20,322 bases of DNA, taken from NCBI GenBank assembly GCA_020025615.1, contig JAHHRT010000017.1, positions 1 to 20,322 on the forward strand, given 5' to 3'. A program made the position numbers and the translations under genes. Positions 6,550 through 13,555 of this stretch are shown piece after piece. Below the pieces are notes generated by a model. That model did no database searches. It was not told where the DNA came from and saw nothing but the letters and a program-made list of their open reading frames with translations. The DNA is from Oscillospiraceae bacterium (GTDB lineage Bacteria > Bacillota > Clostridia > Oscillospirales > Oscillospiraceae). Within the stretch, counting starts at the first letter, position 1; each line of letters begins with the position of its first letter.

Positions 6550-8254
6550 CTTCGTTCTCGCCTCCATTGATACGCACAGCAAAGCTGGCATTCTGCCGGG
6601 TATCCGCCGCCTTCACAAAGGCCAACAGTCCCCATGCACCGATCATACTGGTGCCGCCGTTGGACAGGAACGGGAAGGTAACGCCGGTGAAGGGCAGAAG
6701 GTCCAGGGTGCCCATGCAGTTCAGAATGGTCTGAATGGTGAGGATACTGACCGCCGTAAGGGCACCGATGCTGTAAAAGCTGCTTCTGGCTACCTTGGCA
6801 GAGCGGATGGCAAACAGGCCGTAGACCACCACCGTCAGCACCATCATCACTGCCAGCAGCAGGCCCCATTCCTCGGAGATGGTGGCAAAGGCAATATCCG
6901 AATCCGCCGCAAACACCCGCCGCAGCCAGCCCTGCCCCGGTCCCAGGCCAAAGAGGCCGCCGGAGGCAATGCACATGAGGGCATGGGTCTGCTGATAGCC
7001 CTGGTTCAGGGGGTCTTCCCAGATATGCCGCCAGATGGCGAACCGTTTCAGGGCATGGGGGGCAATCTTAATCGCCAGGACCCCGGCAAAGCCCAGGGCT
7101 GTAATGGCAAGGGCCACGGTGCCCACGCTGCCGGAGCGGAGATAGGCAATGACCAGGAAGGCGCAGAAGAAAATCAGAGCCGTTCCGAAGTCGTTCATAA
7201 GGGCCAGACAGCCGCAGATTACCACGGAATAGGCAATGAACAGAATGATGTTCCGCTTGGTCATGATCCGGTCCATGGTGGATGCGCCGGCAAAGACGAA
7301 GCAGACCTTACTCAGCTCCGAGGGCTGCAAGGAAACGCCGTTGAGGTTGAGCCAGTTTTTGGCGCCGTACTGCTCCTCACCGAAGAGCAGGGTGATGATG
7401 AGAAATCCCAATCCAGCCGCCACCGCCAGATAGCGGACCTTCTTAGCCCGCTCCAGATCCCGCAGAGACCAGCCGATGATGAGGAACATGACAATGCCCA
7501 GCAGCAAGGCCGCCAGCTGCTTCACAGACTCCCCGGGCTTCACCGCTGCAATGGCAGCCATACCCATGGTGCATAGGAAAAAGGCCAGGGTTTCCAGCTC
7601 AAAGGCATTGCGGTGAATGGCGGCATAAAAGGCAAACAGCAGCCACTGGACGCAGAAAATCCCGCCAAAGCCCATGAGAATATTGGGAACATTCTCACTT
7701 TTCGCGGTCACCAAAAAGCCCAGCACCATCAGGCACTGCATCATGCTGAGAATCACCAGGTTGGCAGCTGTATGCCAATGGCTGCTGCCCTTGGTTCGCA
7801 GCTCCGCCAAATGCTGCTCCTGCCGCTTGGTAATGGGCTGCAGGTGCATCTCCACCCCGCCGATGGTAATTTTATCCTTTTCCCCGATGGCGGAAATCTC
7901 CACGGGCTTTCCGTTCACCAGGGTTCCGCTTTTGGAGCCTGCATCCCGAATGGTCCAGCTTCCGTCGTCGTAACGGGTCAGGACTGCGTGGTTGCGGGAT
8001 ACCGCCATGTCATGGATGGTCACGTCGCTGCTTCTGCTGCGTCCGATGACATTTTCCCAATGGGTAATGGGCAGCTGAGTGCCGTCCTTTAGGTTGAGCC
8101 AGGCCCAGATCTCCGGCTCCCGCCGGAAGGTAAGCAGGGGCTTTGCACAGCGCAGCAGAATCAGCGCACCCAGTACGGGCACCACAAACCGCAGAAGTCC
8201 CAGAAAAAAGGCTGCATATTCTCCTGCTAAGTAAGCCTCCAAGATCCGTTCCAT
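6542..8254 (-). CDS. FHA domain fused to SEDS-family (FtsW/RodA/SpoVE) peptidoglycan glycosyltransferase
   Basis: 570 residues. A membrane segment (about 15-36) is followed by an FHA phosphothreonine-binding domain (about 65-140) with GRS (71-73), SRNHA (86-90) and SGTLVNG (109-115). From about 160 a SEDS core of roughly ten membrane helices follows, with LQPSELSK (309-316), NDFGTALIFF (354-363), the extracellular WEDP (412-415) that contains the acidic residue important for polymerase activity in relatives, and SNGGTSMIGAW near the C-terminus. SEDS proteins polymerise lipid II into glycan strands with a partner PBP, encoded directly downstream. The FHA domain suggests docking to a protein phosphorylated by a PASTA-type Ser/Thr kinase. 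AGGAGG seven bases before the ATG supports the start. The gene begins 44 bp after nfo, so the three genes may share a transcript. Confidence 0.92.
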   Translation of the reverse strand: MERILEAYLAGEYAAFFLGLLRFVVPVLGALILLRCAKPLLTFRREPEIWAWLNLKDGTQLPITHWENVIGRSRSSDVTIHDMAVSRNHAVLTRYDDGSWTIRDAGSKSGTLVNGKPVEISAIGEKDKITIGGVEMHLQPITKRQEQHLAELRTKGSSHWHTAANLVILSMMQCLMVLGFLVTAKSENVPNILMGFGGIFCVQWLLFAFYAAIHRNAFELETLAFFLCTMGMAAIAAVKPGESVKQLAALLLGIVMFLIIGWSLRDLERAKKVRYLAVAAGLGFLIITLLFGEEQYGAKNWLNLNGVSLQPSELSKVCFVFAGASTMDRIMTKRNIILFIAYSVVICGCLALMNDFGTALIFFCAFLVIAYLRSGSVGTVALAITALGFAGVLAIKIAPHALKRFAIWRHIWEDPLNQGYQQTHALMCIASGGLFGLGPGQGWLRRVFAADSDIAFATISEEWGLLLAVMMVLTVVVYGLFAIRSAKVARSSFYSIGALTAVSILTIQTILNCMGTLDLLPFTGVTFPFLSNGGTSMIGAWGLLAFVKAADTRQNASFAVRINGGENEDA

Positions 8255-8298
8255 GTCATCACCTCCTGTATGTTATCATTTGTTGTATGCATAAATAT

Positions 8299-9126
8299 TT
8301 ATTCCGCTAAGGTGCGAAGCAGTGCGATTTCCTTCTGGTAGCCCGGAAGCTCGTTGGGGGTTTCCAGAATCATGGGCTTGTCCCTCAGAGCCGGATGGTT
8401 CACAATGGCCCGGAAGGTCTCGATTCCCAGACTTCCCTGCCCCAGGCACTCGTGACGGTCCTTGTGGCTGGCAAAGGGATTTTTCGAGTCGTTCACATGA
8501 AGGGCGCAGAGCCGGTCCAGGCCCACGACCCGGTCAAACTCCTGGAGCACCCCGTCCAGATCGCCCACAATGTCATAGCCGCCGTCATAGATATGGCAGG
8601 TATCCAGGCATACGCCCACATTGTCGCTGCCCACGGCATCGATGATGTCCCGCAGCTCCTGGAAGCTGGCGCCGACCTCACTGCCCTTGCCCGCCATGCT
8701 TTCGAGAAGCACCTTCACGGGATAGCCCGGCTCCAGTGCCTTTTTGAGGGCCGAAGCAATATAGTCGATTCCTGCCTCGGTGCCCTGGCCCACATGACTG
8801 CCGGGGTGGAAATTATAGAAGTTTCCGGGAAGCGCAGCCATTCGCCGCAGGTCGTCGCAGAGAATATCTGCGGCAAAGGCCCGGGCCTCCGGGTCCTTGG
8901 TGCACAGGTTCATGGTGTAGGCTCCGTGGGCAACCAGAGGGCCGAAGTGGTTTTCCTCCATCATGGCCACCGCACGGGCGGCATCCTGGGGGTCCTCCTG
9001 CTTGGCCTTACTGCCCCGGGGGTTTCTGGTAAAGAACGCAAAGGTATTTGCGCCGATATTAAGAGCGGTTTTCACCATTTCCGCATATCCGGCGGAAGCG
9101 GACAGATGACAGCCGATATAGTTCAT
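8299..9126 (-). CDS. nfo: Deoxyribonuclease IV (AP endonuclease, Nfo family)
   Basis: Base-excision repair enzyme that cleaves DNA 5' of abasic sites; 275 residues, the usual length. The metal-binding residues of the trinuclear zinc TIM barrel are all recognisable in order: His67 (AHGAY), His107 (FHPGS), Glu142 (LLESM), Asp175 and His178 (CLDTCH), His210 (HVNDSK), Asp223 and His225 (KDRHE) and Glu255 (ILETP), in the same order and similar spacing as in E. coli Nfo. The start is taken at ATG 9126 rather than 9132: GGAGG is seven bases before 9126 but only one base before 9132. A candidate promoter sits at 9149-9177. It is head-to-head with the WYL regulator, and the FHA-SEDS gene follows 44 bp downstream. 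Confidence 0.95.
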   Translation of the reverse strand: MNYIGCHLSASAGYAEMVKTALNIGANTFAFFTRNPRGSKAKQEDPQDAARAVAMMEENHFGPLVAHGAYTMNLCTKDPEARAFAADILCDDLRRMAALPGNFYNFHPGSHVGQGTEAGIDYIASALKKALEPGYPVKVLLESMAGKGSEVGASFQELRDIIDAVGSDNVGVCLDTCHIYDGGYDIVGDLDGVLQEFDRVVGLDRLCALHVNDSKNPFASHKDRHECLGQGSLGIETFRAIVNHPALRDKPMILETPNELPGYQKEIALLRTLAE

Positions 9127-9148
9127 AATCATTCCTCCCTAGTGTATC

Positions 9149-9177
9149 AATATAACATATTCCCCAACAAATTGCAA
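9149..9177 (-). promoter_or_regulatory. Candidate sigma-A promoter of nfo
   Basis: On the minus strand TTGCAA (9177-9172), a 17-base spacer, and TATATT (9154-9149). The predicted start near 9142 leaves a short leader containing GGGAGGA before nfo. The -35 overlaps the palindrome AATTGCAATT. Confidence 0.6.
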
Positions 9178-9195
9178 TTGGAAGCCGCATACAGT

Positions 9196-9225
9196 TTGAC
9201 ACCTTCCCAAAATTCATGGTATAAT
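9196..9225 (+). promoter_or_regulatory. Consensus sigma-A promoter of the WYL regulator
   Basis: TTGACA (9196-9201) and TATAAT (9220-9225) are both perfect hexamers with an 18-base spacer. The transcription start would be near 9232, giving a 5' UTR of about 120 bases that contains two hairpins. Confidence 0.85.
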
Positions 9226-9254
9226 GACTTTAACTCCATTCCACAGGACAAAAA

Positions 9255-9327
9255 GCCCCTATTCGGGGAACATCCCGAATAGGGGGCAGTGTGTCGAAAG
9301 TTCCGCCTCCGCGGTTTCCGGGGCGGA
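9255..9327 (+). promoter_or_regulatory. Structured 5' UTR of the WYL regulator (two inverted repeats)
   Basis: CCCCTATTCGGG (9256-9267) and CCCGAATAGGGG (9274-9285) form a perfect 12-bp stem with a six-base loop about 24 bases into the transcript. A second, shorter stem pairs TCCGCC (9302-9307) with GGCGGA (9322-9327). No T-tract follows either one, so they are not intrinsic terminators. The first has the symmetry of a dimer operator as well as of an RNA hairpin. Autoregulation by the encoded regulator is possible but not shown. Confidence 0.6.
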
Positions 9328-9352
9328 CAGAAAGGATTTTTTCGGTGATTCT

Positions 9353-10327
9353 ATGCCTAAATCCGACAATCAAAAGCTGAAAATTCTCTATATCCTGGAC
9401 TACCTGCAAAACAACTCCCGGGAGGATCACCCGGTCAAGGCCACGGAGCTGATTGAGATGCTCCGCAGCCACGACATTGCCTGTGAGCGCAAAACCATCT
9501 ATTCGGACATCGCTGCCCTCCAGGCCTTCGGCATTGAAATTCTCTCCCTGCCGGGGAAAAACGGCGGGTACTATATCGGCACCCGGAACTTTGAACTGCC
9601 GGAGCTGAAGCTCCTCATCGATGCGGTCCAGTCCAGCCGATACCTCACCGCTTCCAAGTCCCGGGAGCTGATTGAAAAGCTCTGCCGCCAGTGCAGTGTC
9701 TACGACGCAAAGCTTCTGCGCCGGGACGTGGTGGTGGAGCGCCGGGTCAAGAGCATGAATGAGACCATCTACTACAACGTGGATGCCATTCAGGAGGCCA
9801 TTGCCCAAAACCAGCAAATCAGCTTCCGCTATTTTGACTGGGGGCTGGACGGCAAGCGGAAGTTCCGGGAAAAGAGCTACCTGGCAAGCCCTTACGGACT
9901 GTGCCAGGACAATGAAAACTGCTATCTTCTGGCCCACTCCCCCCGCCACGGTGTCACCCACTACCGGGTGGACCGGATGCAGAACATCCGGCTTTTGAAC
10001 TTCCCCCGGACCCCCTGCCCGGAGCTCACGGGAAAGGCCTTCTACGAACACGCAAAGCAGCTTTTCTCCATGTACTCCGGGGAAAGCGTGGAGGTCAAGC
10101 TTCGGTTTCACCGGGACCTGGTCAACGTGGTCTTTGACCGCTTCGGACGGGATGTGATGCTGATTCCCGACGGCGAGGACCACTTTGTGGTTACCGTCCG
10201 GGTCGCCATCTCCCCCATGTTCCTCAGCTGGGTCATCGGCTTCGGCAAAAAGGCCCAGATCCTCTATCCCCAGCAGGTCATTGATGCCTGCAAGGCCCTC
10301 TGTCAGGAGGCCCTGGCGCAATACTAG
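9353..10327 (+). CDS. WYL-domain transcriptional regulator (DeoR/YafY-like HTH)
   Basis: 324 residues from the chosen start MPKSDNQKLKILYILDYL. An N-terminal winged helix-turn-helix (about 6-70) includes RKTIYSDIAALQAFGIEI, typical of YafY/PafB-type regulators. A WYL domain follows (about 143-215) with ISFRYFDWG and the ligand-pocket motif YRVDRM (204-209), then a C-terminal WCX-like extension (about 246-324). WYL domains bind ligands, including nucleic acid, and several members respond to DNA damage. The frame is open to 9224, but that region overlaps the promoter -10; ATG 9353 is the first that fits the transcript, with a weak GGTGA upstream. It is divergent from the DNA-repair gene nfo. 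Its 3' end overlaps the convergent lipoprotein gene by 3 bp (shared CTAG). Its targets are unknown. Confidence 0.88.
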   Translation: MPKSDNQKLKILYILDYLQNNSREDHPVKATELIEMLRSHDIACERKTIYSDIAALQAFGIEILSLPGKNGGYYIGTRNFELPELKLLIDAVQSSRYLTASKSRELIEKLCRQCSVYDAKLLRRDVVVERRVKSMNETIYYNVDAIQEAIAQNQQISFRYFDWGLDGKRKFREKSYLASPYGLCQDNENCYLLAHSPRHGVTHYRVDRMQNIRLLNFPRTPCPELTGKAFYEHAKQLFSMYSGESVEVKLRFHRDLVNVVFDRFGRDVMLIPDGEDHFVVTVRVAISPMFLSWVIGFGKKAQILYPQQVIDACKALCQEALAQY

Positions 10328-10812
10328 GCCAGGGAGAACGAGGAAAACACCTGATGCCACACCACCTGCAAGGTCTCTGTGGTGTCTGCATCCCGCAGCA
10401 CCGACAGGGTATAGTGGTAGTTTCCGTCATCCAAAATGGCGGCCCGGCCCAGGCGCTCCCCCTGCTCCCCTGCCGAGGCCCAGACGAAGTCGTACCGCTT
10501 TACGCCATCCTGCTCCCGCTCCATCACCGTGAGCTCCTCCGGCTCATAGCCTGTGAGGGCCCGGATGGTGGCGGGAAGGTCCCCGGACTCCATGGTTTCA
10601 ACGGCGATCTCATAGTCCTTGCACAGATAGAACCGGCTGCTCTCGCTTTCCATAGTGGGAACCGCCGCCTCTCCGGGAAGCTCTACAGAGATCTCCCGGG
10701 GCGGGGCCATCACCGGCTCCACCAGGGTGTCGTCCACCGTTTCCATGGTCTGCACCTGCCCGCAGCCGCACAAAAACGCTGCCAACAGAACCGCCAACAC
10801 ATACATTTTCAC
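10324..10812 (-). CDS. Hypothetical small lipoprotein
   Basis: 162 residues. It has a short N-terminal signal, VLAVLLAAFLCGC, with a lipobox-like LCGC and Cys at about 17, so it is probably anchored on the outer face of the membrane. A low-complexity Glu/Pro/Val-rich linker (about 20-58) leads to a small alpha/beta domain that I do not recognise, with RFYLCKDYEIAVETM and NYHYTLSVL as its clearest segments. The start is GTG at 10812: GGAGG lies seven bases upstream, and the next ATG (10806) would be too far from it. It is convergent with the WYL gene and head-to-head with the DUF1294 gene, with only 26 bp between the two start codons. No function can be assigned. Confidence 0.8.
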   Translation of the reverse strand: MKMYVLAVLLAAFLCGCGQVQTMETVDDTLVEPVMAPPREISVELPGEAAVPTMESESSRFYLCKDYEIAVETMESGDLPATIRALTGYEPEELTVMEREQDGVKRYDFVWASAGEQGERLGRAAILDDGNYHYTLSVLRDADTTETLQVVWHQVFSSFSLA

Positions 10813-10838
10813 TACGATCCCTCCCGAAAGGAATTTTT

Positions 10839-11111
10839 ATGCTTACCTTTTTTCTTGGTTATCTGTTTCTAGTCAATGCACTTGCCTTCCTGCTTATGCT
10901 TGCGGACAAGCGTAAGGCGCAAAAAAAGCTCTGGCGCATCCCGGAAGCCACCCTGATGACCGTGGCGGCCATCGGCGGCAGCATCGGGGCCCTGGCGGGA
11001 ATGTACACCTTCCGTCACAAAACCAGAAAGCCCAAGTTCTACATCGGCATCCCGGTGATTCTGGCGCTGCAAATCCTGGCAGCGGCCTATCTTCTCTATA
11101 TTGCTCTCTAA
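10839..11111 (+). CDS. DUF1294 family membrane protein
   Basis: 90 residues, the full family length. A first membrane helix (about 2-20) is followed by the diagnostic cytoplasmic LADKRKAQKKLWRIPEATL (about 21-39), a second helix with AAIGGSIGALAGMYTFRHKT, the conserved KPKFYIGIPVI, and a final helix to the C-terminus. The family is widespread in Firmicutes and its role is unknown. AAGGA six to seven bases before ATG 10839 supports the start. It ends just before a strong hairpin that is probably a bidirectional terminator shared with the convergent membrane-protein gene. Confidence 0.9.
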   Translation: MLTFFLGYLFLVNALAFLLMLADKRKAQKKLWRIPEATLMTVAAIGGSIGALAGMYTFRHKTRKPKFYIGIPVILALQILAAAYLLYIAL

Positions 11112-11116
11112 AGTAA

Positions 11117-11150
11117 CTGCGGCGCGCATCTGATTGGATGCGCGCCGCAG
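11117..11150. terminator. GC-rich hairpin between convergent genes (likely bidirectional terminator)
   Basis: CTGCGGCGCGCATC (11117-11130) and GATGCGCGCCGCAG (11137-11150) are perfectly complementary over 14 bp with a six-base loop. On the plus strand the following sequence is T-rich but interrupted (TTTCGTCTTTTCGTTT); on the minus strand TTACTTT follows. It sits 6 bp after the DUF1294 stop and 50 bp from the end of the convergent membrane-protein gene. Confidence 0.75.
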
Positions 11151-11199
11151 AAGCGTTTCGTCTTTTCGTTTATGGGGCGGGGACCGTCTCCGCCTTCTC

Positions 11200-13296
11200 T
11201 TATGGCGTATCCTGGCCCAAATAATCCCCCAGATTGGTGCCCTTGGGCAGATGCAGCCGAATCATGCGGATGCCCAGGAAATTCTCCTTCTGGCACACAT
11301 CAAAGGGCACCCCGGCATTTGACAGGTTATAGATCTGCTCGGTGACATTCAATTCTTTCTCTTCGCCGTCATCCAGCCGAATGGTCAGGGTGTAGTCATC
11401 CTTATCCGATGCCGGTTCCGCTCGCTCCACCACCTCCGCGGGATAGTGCTGAACAGGATGAGAAATCGCCAGATTTCCACCGTAGGTCAGCGAAAAAGCC
11501 ACCATAGTCAGGCACAGCAGCGTCACAGCAAATCCATCACTGCCCCGCAGTCGCTTAGGCGTACGCATCCAAAACAGTCCGATGAGCACTACTGCGACCA
11601 CAGCTGTCTGAATCAGAAGCAACCCTGTCTCCATCACCTGAAGCATCCGCTCCGCCCAGAAATAGTAAACCTGTGCCGTCAGCACCAGAGACAGAATGGA
11701 TACCATGGTGGTTGGGAACTTTATGTGCATGGAGTTCCACTCCTGGGTGGCCCCCCGAGGACGGTCCCCCAGCAGGATTACCGGAGCAAACAGGAGATAG
11801 TAAACAATCATAGGCACCGACGCAAAAGCCGTCAGGAAAATAGCATGAGACATTTTGAGCTCCGTAAACAGATACAGCAGCATCGGCACAAAACATCCCG
11901 CCGCAAACAGGCAGACCACCAGATTCATACCAAAATGAATGGCCCCCATGTGGTCATGGAGCGGCGTGCGGTCCTCCTCCCGCCAGGATACCACAGGGGC
12001 CTCAGACTGCTCAATCTGCTTTTCCAGCGTCTTGCTGACCTGAAGAGAGGTGCCGCGGCTGTCCAGCCAATTCAGGAAATCCTCGACCCCCTGCATATTG
12101 GTCTCTGCGGAAAACAGCTTCTTCCCCTGTCCGTCCAGAAAATGGAGGGACTGGGAAGCAGTCATGCGGACAGAGCCAATCTGCTCCAGGGGAATCACAC
12201 GCTCCCTGCCGAAGCTGGACACATAGGAGACAGAATCCTGGTAGACCGAAATCTTCCGATTTTTCCGGGCCAGAAGCATCCAGGCCCCCAGGCCCACCAG
12301 GAACAGTCCCAGGAGCATAAACACTATCCCCACCACCAGAGTCTCCTCTTCGGAAACGCAGAAGGACAGGAACGTAAATACCAGCCCCACCAGAGCAGCG
12401 GCAATGCCCACCCAGGAAATCCATTTCTGCTCGCAGACCACGATTTTCGGCGTTTCCTTTCGGTCCTCCGGTCCTTTACAGCGCAGCAGCGCCAGGATGA
12501 TGGTCCCCAGGGTCAGCAGCGTCACCACATTGACTGCCATGGCAGCAAGGGGGATCTCCGAACGGTTCACCAGCACCATCAAAGCACTGAACAGGGTAAA
12601 GGTCAGCAGTGCAATGCCGGAAACGGTGCAGATGCGGTTTCCGCCGCATTTGGGAAGCTCAGAAGGGGGTTGGGAAAAGTCCGCTTCCTCCTCAGAAAGA
12701 ACTTCCTGCTTCCACGTTTCCAGCAGCCCCGGGTCCATCAGCGGACCGCCGCAGTGAGGGCAGCGAGGGGTATACTGCATCTGGGGAATAAACGGTTTCC
12801 GCTCCAAGGACAGAGGCTCCCCGCAGTGGGGGCATACCCAATCCTGACGGAAGCTCCACAGGCGGATATAGCGCAGCACCGGAAACAGCACAAGAGGCAG
12901 AAGAAACATAGCCGCCAGAAGAAGCCAGGCATTGCGCAGCAGTAAATATCCCAGCGTTGCCAGCAGCACCAGTCCCCCCACGGCGTAGATTGCTCGGCTG
13001 CTCCGTTTTCTCGCTTTTTCATCTGCTGTGCGAAAGACCTTACAGCATTGCTTTTCGTCATCCCGAAGCATGAGAAGAAACGTCTCAATTTCCTCGTACA
13101 GGCTGTCTACAGGAACCTCGACTTCGTCCATCCGCTTCCCCGCCACATAAAATGTAAGACGGTCCCCTTTGATTTGGACTTCTCCCAGAGGCATACGGAC
13201 AGTCAAGATGTCCCCTGTCTGGCTGATTTCACAATCCGGGTAATTCTTTTTGAGCCGAGAAATGAGATCCGCTGATTTCCGGTTCTTTACATCCAT
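11200..13296 (-). CDS. Large multi-spanning membrane protein with zinc ribbon, function unknown
   Basis: 698 residues. The soluble N-terminal domain (about 1-97) has a basic start. Two membrane helices follow (about 103-142), then a zinc ribbon with CPHC at 155-158 and CPHC at 179-182. Two to four more helices lie between about 221 and 343. A soluble segment, about 348-415, with ISVYQDSVSYVSSFGRERVI resembles bacterial PH-like (YcxB/bPH) domains. Four or five further helices span about 454-612, and a soluble C-terminal tail runs about 613-698. AAGGAG seven bases before ATG 13296 supports the start, and an extended -10 promoter lies upstream. It is monocistronic, bounded by terminator-like hairpins. 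I do not recognise the full-length family; the zinc ribbon and PH-like calls are from motif inspection only. Confidence 0.85.
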   Translation of the reverse strand: MDVKNRKSADLISRLKKNYPDCEISQTGDILTVRMPLGEVQIKGDRLTFYVAGKRMDEVEVPVDSLYEEIETFLLMLRDDEKQCCKVFRTADEKARKRSSRAIYAVGGLVLLATLGYLLLRNAWLLLAAMFLLPLVLFPVLRYIRLWSFRQDWVCPHCGEPLSLERKPFIPQMQYTPRCPHCGGPLMDPGLLETWKQEVLSEEEADFSQPPSELPKCGGNRICTVSGIALLTFTLFSALMVLVNRSEIPLAAMAVNVVTLLTLGTIILALLRCKGPEDRKETPKIVVCEQKWISWVGIAAALVGLVFTFLSFCVSEEETLVVGIVFMLLGLFLVGLGAWMLLARKNRKISVYQDSVSYVSSFGRERVIPLEQIGSVRMTASQSLHFLDGQGKKLFSAETNMQGVEDFLNWLDSRGTSLQVSKTLEKQIEQSEAPVVSWREEDRTPLHDHMGAIHFGMNLVVCLFAAGCFVPMLLYLFTELKMSHAIFLTAFASVPMIVYYLLFAPVILLGDRPRGATQEWNSMHIKFPTTMVSILSLVLTAQVYYFWAERMLQVMETGLLLIQTAVVAVVLIGLFWMRTPKRLRGSDGFAVTLLCLTMVAFSLTYGGNLAISHPVQHYPAEVVERAEPASDKDDYTLTIRLDDGEEKELNVTEQIYNLSNAGVPFDVCQKENFLGIRMIRLHLPKGTNLGDYLGQDTP

Positions 13297-13375
13297 AAAA
13301 ACACTCCTTCACACAGGACATACAGATTGGAACCTCCCATCTGAATTCCCGGTTTCTGCCAAATTGAATGGGATG

Positions 13376-13381
13376 ATTATA
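13376..13381 (-). promoter_or_regulatory. Extended -10 promoter of the zinc-ribbon membrane protein gene
   Basis: The minus strand reads TGCTATAAT, an extended -10 element with a perfect TATAAT. No good -35 is seen 17 bases upstream, which is tolerated with extended -10 sites. The start would be near 13369, about 73 bases before the ATG. The rest of the 259-bp gap (13297-13555) holds this promoter and a hairpin at 13484-13522, and no convincing gene. Confidence 0.55.
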
Positions 13382-13483
13382 GCACCGGGTATCGCAAAAA
13401 TACAGCAGGCAGCCACCATGGAAACAGAAAAAATTCCCCTTAAAAATTGGGCAGATTGCTGTATGTCTTCCCGATCTGAGCCG

Positions 13484-13523
13484 AAAAGGCAGCCACAGCA
13501 TGGAGTACTGTAACTGCCTTTTT
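13484..13523. terminator. Hairpin downstream of the FAD dehydrogenase gene (likely terminator)
   Basis: AAAAGGCAG (13484-13492) pairs with CTGCCTTTT (13514-13522), and an inner ACAG/CTGT pair extends the stem. On the minus strand the stem ends in four T residues. It lies about 33 bp after the stop of the minus-strand FAD gene, and upstream of the promoter of the next minus-strand gene. The T-run is slightly longer on the plus strand. Confidence 0.6.
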
Positions 13524-13555
13524 CGTATATTCTCGGAGAATTTTGTGGTTTTCGC

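Noticed and set aside
6550..6591. Longer start for the PBP (MPALLCVSMEARTK...)
   Set aside because: No ribosome binding site upstream; GGAGG sits correctly for the internal ATG at 6549, and the added residues precede the membrane anchor without conserved features.
9255..9287. Hairpin in the WYL leader as an intrinsic terminator
   Set aside because: The stem is followed by GCAGTGTGTC, with no T-tract.
9224..9352. Upstream start for the WYL regulator adding 43 residues
   Set aside because: The frame begins within the -10 box of a consensus promoter, so it could not be in the transcript.
9230..10360. 376-residue minus-strand frame opposite the WYL regulator
   Set aside because: It is antisense to a clear regulator with recognisable HTH and WYL motifs, and its composition is of the shadow type.
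11446..12945. 499-residue plus-strand frame opposite the zinc-ribbon membrane protein
   Set aside because: Extreme His/Gln/Arg content, no start signal, and the minus-strand frame has plausible membrane helices, a CPHC pair and a good ribosome binding site.
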